Origin: an uncultured Duncaniella sp.
GTDB lineage: Bacteria; Bacteroidota; Bacteroidia; Bacteroidales; Muribaculaceae
Reading direction: 5' to 3'
Length of the DNA: 64,000 nucleotides
Assembly: GCA_910578615.1 (NCBI GenBank)
Contig: CAJTRI010000003.1
Coordinates: 12,045-76,044, forward strand
Shown here: piece after piece, positions 58,476 through 64,000 of the stretch
Position numbering within the stretch: the stretch's first letter is position 1
Layout: each line of letters opens with the position of its first letter
The notes under the pieces: model-generated
What the model was told of the DNA's origin: nothing
What the model saw: only the letters and a program-made list of their open reading frames with translations
Databases searched by the model: none
Position numbers and translations under genes: made by a program

Positions 58476-59551
58476 ATCATTATGTTTCTGCCGGTTATGA
58501 CTCCGCTACCCAGACAGAGACGGGCATCGCGGTCATATATTACCGCGAACTGTCCCGGCGCTATGCCTTGTACGGGTCTCGGGGAGTCAATGACATATTC
58601 CTTCTCTCCCAGACGGCTGAGGGTGGCCGGAAGGAACTCGGGGGTATGGCGGTTCTTGAACGTTATCTCTACCTTTTCACAAGTCCCGGGCCATGGGTCG
58701 AGTGTAAGCCACTGCATCTCGTCGAGATGCAGGATATGGCCGTATTGTTTCTCGGTTCCGTAACCCTGAGATACGTATACCACGTTGTCGTGCACGTTCT
58801 TCTTGACCACATACCAAGGGCCTCCGCTGAGTCCGAGCCCCTTGCGCTGGCCTATGGTGTGGAACCAGAAGCCACGGTGCTCGCCGAGTTTCCGGCCGGT
58901 TTCAAGCTCGACTATGGGGCCGGGACGTTCGCCGAGATGGCGGCGTATGAAGTCGTTGTAGTTTATCTTGCCAAGAAAACAGATTCCCTGACTGTCGCGG
59001 CGGAAGGCGTTTGGGAGGGCCGTCTTGACGGCAATATCCCTGACTTCCGACTTTGGCAGGCCTCCTATGGGGAATATGAGGTGGGAAAGCTGGTCATAAG
59101 AGATGCGGCAGAGGAAGTCGGTCTGGTCTTTGACGGGGTCGGCGGCGGTTCCGAGCCAGACGCGTCCGTCAATCTCGTGGGTGGTGGCATAGTGGCCTGT
59201 GGCTGTCTTGTAAAACTCATGCCCCCAGCGCTGCTCGAAGAATCCGAATTTGATCATCTTGTTGCACATCACGTCAGGGTTGGGCGTGAGTCCCTCACGG
59301 ACTGTGCGTAGGGCATATTCCATCACGTTCTCCCAATATTCCTCATGCAGTGATACCACCTCGAACGGGAGTCCGTAGCGGCGTGCGATGAAACGGCACA
59401 TCTCTATGTCCTCCTCGGCCGAACAGTCTCCCTCGCCGTTGTCGAGACCTATGCGTATATAGAAAAGATGCAGGTCATGGCCCTGCTCATAAAGCCGGTG
59501 AACGACTACGGCGCTGTCGACGCCTCCTGAAATCAGAACAGCTATCTTCAT
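58472..59551 (-). CDS. mnmA: tRNA-specific 2-thiouridylase MnmA
   Basis: 359 residues. PP-loop SGGVDSAVV at 8-16. The two catalytic cysteines lie in NPDVMCNKMIKFG and GICFLGKI. C-terminal beta-barrel domains are present. It adds sulfur at U34 of tRNA-Lys, -Glu and -Gln, using a sulfur relay. The start overlaps the doxX stop by 4 bases. Confidence 0.95.
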   Translation of the reverse strand: MKIAVLISGGVDSAVVVHRLYEQGHDLHLFYIRIGLDNGEGDCSAEEDIEMCRFIARRYGLPFEVVSLHEEYWENVMEYALRTVREGLTPNPDVMCNKMIKFGFFEQRWGHEFYKTATGHYATTHEIDGRVWLGTAADPVKDQTDFLCRISYDQLSHLIFPIGGLPKSEVRDIAVKTALPNAFRRDSQGICFLGKINYNDFIRRHLGERPGPIVELETGRKLGEHRGFWFHTIGQRKGLGLSGGPWYVVKKNVHDNVVYVSQGYGTEKQYGHILHLDEMQWLTLDPWPGTCEKVEITFKNRHTPEFLPATLSRLGEKEYVIDSPRPVQGIAPGQFAVIYDRDARLCLGSGVITGRNIMI

Positions 59552-60057
59552 ACTTCTTCGAGTTCCTCCTCTTCGTCCTTGCCGCGCTGGTTGACAATGT
59601 AGAGAGAGATAAAGTAGTCAAGTGATATTTTTCCGGGGCCGGCTATGAGGATGTATATATAGATACCTATGAACATTATGGGCAGATAGCCGGGATCTGT
59701 GCTGTCAAGGCCGTAGATTGGCAGGTTGGGAACCATGTCGTGGAGTATGTAGTATTCCGCCGCACACATGGCCGCTATGGGGGGGATTGTGGACAGGCGG
59801 GTGAGGAAGCCTGTCATAATAAGCAGCGAACATGCCAACTCTATAATAATCATGAGCACGAGGGATGTGGACGGAGACATGTTCATCACCGTGGGGAAGT
59901 CCGTCACCATGATGTTGTAGTTGACAAGGTGGCGAATGCCGAACTGCAACAGCATCACCCCGACGAACAGGCGCATGAACAGGCGTGCCAGATTGGTGTA
60001 GGTGTATCCTGTCAGGCGCAAAAAACAGTTTGTGACCGGTGAGTATATCCAGGACAT
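59548..60057 (-). CDS. DoxX family membrane protein
   Basis: 169 residues with four membrane helices. LARLFMRLFVGVMLLQFGIRHL near the start and the later IELACSLLIMTGFLTRL match DoxX. A short acidic C-terminal tail (EEEELEEV) follows. The family is linked to respiration or redox in some bacteria, but this member's role is unknown. It lies 31 bases after the DUF5106 gene. Confidence 0.85.
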   Translation of the reverse strand: MSWIYSPVTNCFLRLTGYTYTNLARLFMRLFVGVMLLQFGIRHLVNYNIMVTDFPTVMNMSPSTSLVLMIIIELACSLLIMTGFLTRLSTIPPIAAMCAAEYYILHDMVPNLPIYGLDSTDPGYLPIMFIGIYIYILIAGPGKISLDYFISLYIVNQRGKDEEEELEEV

Positions 60058-60088
60058 GGAGTGGAGGTGTTTTTTGTGGGTTGTGTGG

Positions 60089-60979
60089 TTATCGTTTTTT
60101 CAGCTGGCGGGCTATGTCGAGAACCTGGTCTACGTTGAGGTGCTTGAAACGTATGCGGTGTTTGTTGTCGAGGACATAGAAGTCAGGGGTGCCGAAGCGC
60201 AGGTCGATCTTCAGGTCGGCATCTGGATTAGCCCCCACCGTCCATGTGGCGGGATAGGTTTCGGCCGCCTTCTGCCATATATCGTCAGGTTCGGCAAGGG
60301 AGACAGACACTACTTTGAGACGTCCCTCCTCGATAAGCTGGGTGGTGGAGATGTCGGCATCGAGACGTATGCGCGCCATGTTGCAGTCGGAGCATTCCGG
60401 GTCATTGAAAAAGACAACGACCACGGCTGCGGAGTCTGTCAGCAGGTTTCTCTCCCCGCCTTCGCGGGTTGTGTATGGAAGAGAGCCTATGGGCGAGCCG
60501 ACCATGGAGTTGCGCAGCAGCTCGGCTTGGAGAGCGAACCGTGCTTTCTCGGCCTTGTCAAGACGTTTGTTGGCGCTGACGGTCTCGGCTATCGGCAGAT
60601 ATAGCTGGTCTACCCATTCCTGTGCGGTGTCGGCATATATCTTTCCCTCGGCCACGTTGGCCAGATATAGCTGGTCTTTGGGTTGTTTGTCGAGCTTCTT
60701 CATCAGCTGTCTCAGTGCTGACTCTGCCTTTTCCTGAGAGGCATTGTACAGGATTGAGAGGTAGACTTTGAATTCCTCCCCCATCTTGGCCCGTGCGGAA
60801 AACGCTTTTGAAAGCTCGCAGAAGTCCCAGAAGTGGTCGGCAAGGTAATTGCAGCGGCCTTGGAGGGTGGAGATTGAGTCAGGGACTATCGGGTAGGGGA
60901 AATATGTGTCGGCCTTGGCCGAAGTGGCCACTCCGATAAGGAGCAATAATGTGAGTATGAGATGTTTCAGTCTGGACAT
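60089..60979 (-). CDS. DUF5106 thioredoxin-like secreted protein
   Basis: 296 residues. A signal peptide ends near ATSAKA. The N-terminal helical DUF5106 region (about 25-145) is followed by a thioredoxin-like fold with ECSDCNMAR (C-x-x-C) at about 197-204 and a cis-proline in FGTPDFYVLD. It could handle thiols in the periplasm with the DsbD-like protein as electron source. The promoter TACTTTTG at 61005-61012 starts this seven-gene run. Confidence 0.82.
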   Translation of the reverse strand: MSRLKHLILTLLLLIGVATSAKADTYFPYPIVPDSISTLQGRCNYLADHFWDFCELSKAFSARAKMGEEFKVYLSILYNASQEKAESALRQLMKKLDKQPKDQLYLANVAEGKIYADTAQEWVDQLYLPIAETVSANKRLDKAEKARFALQAELLRNSMVGSPIGSLPYTTREGGERNLLTDSAAVVVVFFNDPECSDCNMARIRLDADISTTQLIEEGRLKVVSVSLAEPDDIWQKAAETYPATWTVGANPDADLKIDLRFGTPDFYVLDNKHRIRFKHLNVDQVLDIARQLKKR

Positions 60980-61004
60980 ATATGATTGCAGAATAATGCA
61001 ATCA

Positions 61005-61012
61005 CAAAAGTA
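61005..61012 (-). promoter_or_regulatory. -7 promoter box for the DUF5106-doxX-mnmA run
   Basis: The minus strand reads TACTTTTG, with a TTG-type -33 element opposite 61032-61035 and a 19-base spacer. The remaining bases up to 61123 hold nothing I recognise. Confidence 0.68.
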
Positions 61013-61123
61013 ATCAAAATCACCCGCCCTGCAAAATCATGACTCTAAAAGGGTGTTAAAAATAGTGATTGTCCTATCAAAGAAAAGGTCTGGTGCTTCA
61101 TGGGCGGCGTGGCGACTTAAATG

Positions 61124-62620
61124 TCAGGGATGTATTCTTTTGGGGATGAGGTCTCGGAGGGTGACATGTTCGAGCTTCATGGCCATGAGTATGTAAAGGA
61201 CGAGGAGGGGGGTGCGTATGGCCATGGTGAGCCATGGATGGGCCTCCATTGCTATCACTTCGGAGAATATCCAAAGGGCTATCGCCGAGAGGAAGTAGAG
61301 GGATAGACGGGGGACATCGTAGCCGATAGGGTATTTTATCCGTCCGATTACATAGCTTGCCACCATCATGGCTCCGTAGCATCCGAAGGCTGCCCATGCG
61401 CATCCCATGTAGCCCCATCGCGGGACAAGAAGGAAGTTGAGCGCGAGGGTGACAGCAAGGCCGAACAGTGAGAACCACATTCCCCACACGGTACGGTCGG
61501 TGAGTTTGTACCATAGAGACAGGTTGAAGAACACTCCGAAGAAAAACTCGGCTATCATCACGATAGGTACTACTTTAAGCCCGCTGAAATAGCTGGACGA
61601 GATGAAGTGGCGGAGTATGTCGAGATAGAACATCACGCCGAGGAAGATGATCATGGAGAAGATGACAAACCATTTCATGGCGTCGCGATAGCTCTGCAAT
61701 CTGTCTTCCCCACGGTCTTTTGAGCGGGCAAAGATGAAGGGTTCGTAGGCGAAACGGAATGCCTGTATGAACATCACCATGACGATGGCTATCTTATAGT
61801 TCGCACCATAGATGCCGAGCTGGGCCATGGCCACGGCCTTGTCAGGGAACAGGTGGGGGAACAGTATCTTGTCTATGGTCTGGTTCATGATTCCTGCCAC
61901 GCCGAGCACCAGCAGGGGGGCGGAATAGGCTATCATCTCCTTCCATAACGCGGGATTGAACTTGTAAGGGAAGCCTCTTAGTTCGGGTATCAGCAGCAAC
62001 AGGTTGAGCACCGAGGTGGCAAGGTTGGCAAGGAAGATATATCCTATCCCGAAGTCCGGGTCATAGAACCAGGCTATCCATCCCGGAGCCTGTTCCCATA
62101 TCCATGGACAGATGAGGATGAAGAAGATGTTGAGAGTTATGTTGAGACCTATGTTGACCAGTTTCAGGAAGGCGAACCGCATGGGGCGTCTGGCATAACG
62201 CAGGTAGCTGAAAGGCAGCGCTGTGAAGGCGTCAAGTGCTACGGCTATGGCCATCATTATTATGTAGTCCTTGTGGTCTGGGACTTCGAGCCATACTGAA
62301 ATAGGGCTGATGAAGGTACAGACGGCAACGAGAAAGAGGGTGGAGCTGACAGCAAGCGATATGAGTGAGGTGGAATATACCTCGGTGGGGTTTTCGTAAC
62401 GCTCATGGTTTGCGAAGCGGAAGAAGCCGGTCTCCATCCCGTAGATGAGGACTATCATCGCGAGGGCTACGACTGAGTAGATATATGTCACTATACCGTA
62501 TTCCGCAGCGGGGAACATGACTGTGTATAGCGGAACCAGACACCAGTTGAGAAAGCGCCCGATGATGCTGCTAAGTCCGTAGACGGCTGTATCTTTTGCA
62601 AGGCTTTTTATTCCTGCCAT
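61124..62620 (-). CDS. Polysaccharide flippase, Wzx/MATE-like
   Basis: 498 residues with 13-14 membrane helices of the MOP superfamily. It begins LAKDTAVYGLSSIIGRFLNWCLVPLYT, typical of O-antigen/polysaccharide flippases. The substrate would be an undecaprenyl-linked glycan. It follows ruvB by 41 bases, as often in Bacteroidales. No glycosyltransferases are near. Confidence 0.88.
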   Translation of the reverse strand: MAGIKSLAKDTAVYGLSSIIGRFLNWCLVPLYTVMFPAAEYGIVTYIYSVVALAMIVLIYGMETGFFRFANHERYENPTEVYSTSLISLAVSSTLFLVAVCTFISPISVWLEVPDHKDYIIMMAIAVALDAFTALPFSYLRYARRPMRFAFLKLVNIGLNITLNIFFILICPWIWEQAPGWIAWFYDPDFGIGYIFLANLATSVLNLLLLIPELRGFPYKFNPALWKEMIAYSAPLLVLGVAGIMNQTIDKILFPHLFPDKAVAMAQLGIYGANYKIAIVMVMFIQAFRFAYEPFIFARSKDRGEDRLQSYRDAMKWFVIFSMIIFLGVMFYLDILRHFISSSYFSGLKVVPIVMIAEFFFGVFFNLSLWYKLTDRTVWGMWFSLFGLAVTLALNFLLVPRWGYMGCAWAAFGCYGAMMVASYVIGRIKYPIGYDVPRLSLYFLSAIALWIFSEVIAMEAHPWLTMAIRTPLLVLYILMAMKLEHVTLRDLIPKRIHP

Positions 62621-62661
62621 AGTGATTGTCGGGGGATTGACTGTCCCTACTGTCCGGCGGC

Positions 62662-63678
62662 TCAGAAGAGAGAGCCGGTGAGGGTGGGAGGGTTGATTTT
62701 GAGATGGTTGTAGGCAAGAGAGGTGACCTCGCGTCCACGCGGTGTGCGGCGCAGGAACCCTTCCATGATGAGGAACGGTTCATAGACCTCTTCTATCGTG
62801 TCCTGTTCCTCTCCTATGGCTGTGGCTATGGTCGAGAGTCCCACCGGGCCTCCTCCGAACTTGTTTATCATGGTCAGGAGCAGCTTGTGATCCATCTCGT
62901 CAAGGCCGTAACGGTCTATGTTGAGGGCTTCGAGGGAGAAACGCGCTATATCGGGGTCGATGTCGCCACTCCCCTTGACCTGGGCGAAGTCGCGTACTCG
63001 CCGCAGCAGGGAGTTGGCTATACGCGGGGTGCCGCGCGAGCGCATGGCTATCTCGTGGGCTGCCTCGGGCGTGCATCTCACTCCGAGAAGGGCTGCCGAA
63101 CGGGCTATGATTCTTTCGAGAACGTCGTGGTTGTAGTATTCCAGATGGCAGTTTATGCCGAATCTCGCACGCATCGGGGCTGTGAGCATCCCGGAGCGCG
63201 TCGTAGCTCCGACAAGAGTGAAGGGGGAAAGAGAGAGCTGTACCGAACGCGCTCCCGGCCCCTTGTCTATCATGATGTCTATGCGGTAGTCCTCCATGGC
63301 CGAGTACAGGTATTCTTCCACCACGCGGCTGAGGCGGTGAATCTCGTCAATGAAGAGGACGTCGTTGTCTCCGAGAGAGGTGAGTATTCCGGCCAGATCG
63401 CCGGGCTTGTCAAGCACAGGGCCGGATGTGACCTTGAAGTTTACCCCCAGCTCGTTGGCGATGATGCCGGCGAGAGTGGTCTTGCCGAGTCCCGGAGGGC
63501 CGAAGAGAAGCAGATGGTCAAGTGCTTCGCCACGCATTTTGGCGGCCTGTACGAAGACTTTGAGGTTCTCGACAATCTTCTCCTGGCCGTTGAATGAGTC
63601 AAAATACGAAGGCCGGAGAGCGCGCTCAAACTCCTTGTCGGCATTGGTCTTGTTGTGTATGTCGAAATCAGGTTCCAT
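62662..63678 (-). CDS. ruvB: Holliday junction DNA helicase RuvB
   Basis: 338 residues. AAA+ core: Walker A GPPGLGKTT at 60-68, DEIH of Walker B at 111-114, sensor 1 and the arginine finger region GATTRSGMLTAP. The C-terminal winged helix has GFLRRTPRGR. With RuvA it moves Holliday junctions. The promoter box at 63685-63692 lies so close that the transcript would be almost leaderless. Because the protein start agrees with relatives, the annotation is firm. Confidence 0.97.
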   Translation of the reverse strand: MEPDFDIHNKTNADKEFERALRPSYFDSFNGQEKIVENLKVFVQAAKMRGEALDHLLLFGPPGLGKTTLAGIIANELGVNFKVTSGPVLDKPGDLAGILTSLGDNDVLFIDEIHRLSRVVEEYLYSAMEDYRIDIMIDKGPGARSVQLSLSPFTLVGATTRSGMLTAPMRARFGINCHLEYYNHDVLERIIARSAALLGVRCTPEAAHEIAMRSRGTPRIANSLLRRVRDFAQVKGSGDIDPDIARFSLEALNIDRYGLDEMDHKLLLTMINKFGGGPVGLSTIATAIGEEQDTIEEVYEPFLIMEGFLRRTPRGREVTSLAYNHLKINPPTLTGSLF

Positions 63679-63684
63679 TCACTG

Positions 63685-63692
63685 CAAAATTA
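63685..63692 (-). promoter_or_regulatory. -7 promoter box for ruvB
   Basis: The minus strand reads TAATTTTG, with TTTG-type -33 opposite 63712-63715 and a 19-base spacer. The -33 element overlaps the T-run of the terminator just upstream. The expected start of the mRNA is at or within a few bases of the ruvB ATG. Confidence 0.65.
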
Positions 63693-63712
63693 CATAGAAT
63701 TTTCCGTAAATC

Positions 63713-63749
63713 AAAAAAGGCCGGCTGTTCTCACGAACTGCCGGCCTTT
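63713..63749 (-). terminator. Terminator of cydB and of the putative small RNA
   Basis: 10-bp arms (63716-63725 with 63740-63749) with inner GTTC/GAAC pairs, followed on the minus strand by six T residues. Confidence 0.88.
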
Positions 63750-63806
63750 ATATTCACTTATTATGGTTGGTGTGTTATAAGTGAATGGGGATGGGGATGA
63801 TTTTGA
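63716..63806 (-). ncRNA. Candidate 3'-UTR small RNA behind cydB
   Basis: A complete promoter lies just downstream of cydB: on the minus strand TTG (63842-63840, the last sense codon of cydB), a 20-base spacer, and TACCTTTG (63819-63812). A transcript from about 63806 would run to the terminator at 63716, about 90 bases. It would contain a first hairpin of perfect 10-bp arms (63777-63786 with 63752-63761) and then the terminator hairpin. No start codon with a real frame is present. Confidence 0.5.
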
Positions 63807-63811
63807 TGAGG

Positions 63812-63819
63812 CAAAGGTA
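63812..63819 (-). promoter_or_regulatory. -7 promoter box for the putative small RNA
   Basis: The minus strand reads TACCTTTG, full consensus, with TTG opposite 63840-63842 and spacer 20. Confidence 0.6.
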
Positions 63820-63836
63820 AGTATTTATTCCTTAAA

Positions 63837-64000
63837 TTACAATACCTTGTGATGATTCTTTCTGTCCATCGACCACCATGCATAGGCTATATAGGCAAGA
63901 ACCAGCGGAATGACGAGTGATACATAGCTCATGACCGTGAGAGTGAATTCTGACGACGAGCTGTTGTAGATGGTCAGGGAGGAGGCGGGGTCGAGGATGG
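63837..64000 (-). CDS. cydB: Cytochrome bd ubiquinol oxidase subunit II, 3' end only
   Basis: The last 54 codons are in the window; the gene runs off the right edge. The translation includes ILDPASSLTIYNSSSS, then one membrane helix FTLTVMSYVSLVIPLVLAY, and ends AWWSMDRKNHHKVL before TAA at 63837-63839. This is the C-terminal helix of CydB, the partner of CydA in the high-affinity bd oxidase that reduces oxygen with quinol. cydA is expected just beyond the window. Confidence 0.88.
   Translation of the reverse strand, partial: ILDPASSLTIYNSSSSEFTLTVMSYVSLVIPLVLAYIAYAWWSMDRKNHHKVL

Noticed and set aside
62704..63597. Plus-strand open frame of 297 codons opposite ruvB
   Set aside because: Shadow of ruvB, with no domain, signal or promoter.
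1..64000. CRISPR arrays, rRNA genes, replication origin, toxin-antitoxin or known defence systems
   Set aside because: No regularly spaced repeats, rRNA sequence, DnaA-box cluster or recognisable defence genes were found on either strand.

Overview
The window looks like a chromosomal segment of a gut-type Bacteroidales, most like a Muribaculaceae (Duncaniella/Muribaculum-type) genome. The signs are: almost every promoter that can be read is the Bacteroidetes type (TTTG or TTG, 19-20 bases, then TAnnTTTG); start codons have A/T-rich leaders and no Shine-Dalgarno; and the gene set includes gldD, gldE, gldH, a DUF5106 protein, RNF genes, a cytochrome bd subunit and ricT/rny. The species assignment is inference from gene content, not a database match. 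No prophage, insertion sequence, CRISPR array, rRNA or plasmid function was seen. It is mostly ordinary core genome with a few accessory modules.

Layout. 0-7.4 kb: truncated ABC exporter, DUF6155 protein, DsbD-like thiol reductase, YqeY, SerRS, RbfA, LolC/E-like permease. 7.4-12.6 kb: a large secreted M6 metalloprotease, a small promoter-to-terminator transcription unit of unknown function, then metK behind a SAM-II-like riboswitch, then tRNA-Glu(CTC). 12.7-20.5 kb: thioredoxin, DJ-1, ApbE, ArgC, GltX, Rex with a catalytically degenerate FAH-like partner, and ribosomal protein S1. 20.7-27.2 kb: a transport/decarboxylation module (DcaP-like porin, MFS, GadC-like APC antiporter, phosphatidylserine-decarboxylase-family enzyme) divergent from an HTH/S24 regulator. 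27.2-31.3 kb: gldE-gldD-phosphopantetheinyl transferase, then gpmI. 31.6-42 kb: a histidine-kinase-like protein lacking its histidine, a 45-residue membrane protein, and a seven-gene MacAB-TolC-like system with one ATPase and four permeases. 42-49.7 kb: hpf, xerD, an OmpA/TPR lipoprotein, rnfDGEA without rnfBC, and an acetyl-xylan-esterase-like hydrolase. 49.7-55.7 kb: zapB-like, zapA, a structured RNA, rny, ricT and gldH, then a TPR protein. 55.7-64 kb: rsmE, a nucleoside permease, a bifunctional nuclease, mnmA, DoxX, DUF5106, a flippase, ruvB and the 3' end of cydB.

How the genes fit together. ApbE can attach FMN to RnfD and RnfG, whose flavinylation motifs are intact. Rex, CydB and RNF all bear on redox balance. 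GltX and tRNA-Glu lie a few kilobases apart. RNase Y is co-transcribed with RicT, which in Bacillus belongs to a complex that steers RNase Y. The most novel-looking items are the decarboxylase/antiporter/porin module, a candidate 3'-UTR small RNA behind cydB, the orphan unit at 10.4-10.7 kb, the structured RNA between zapA and rny, the histidine-less kinase, and the FAH-like pseudoenzyme translationally coupled to Rex.
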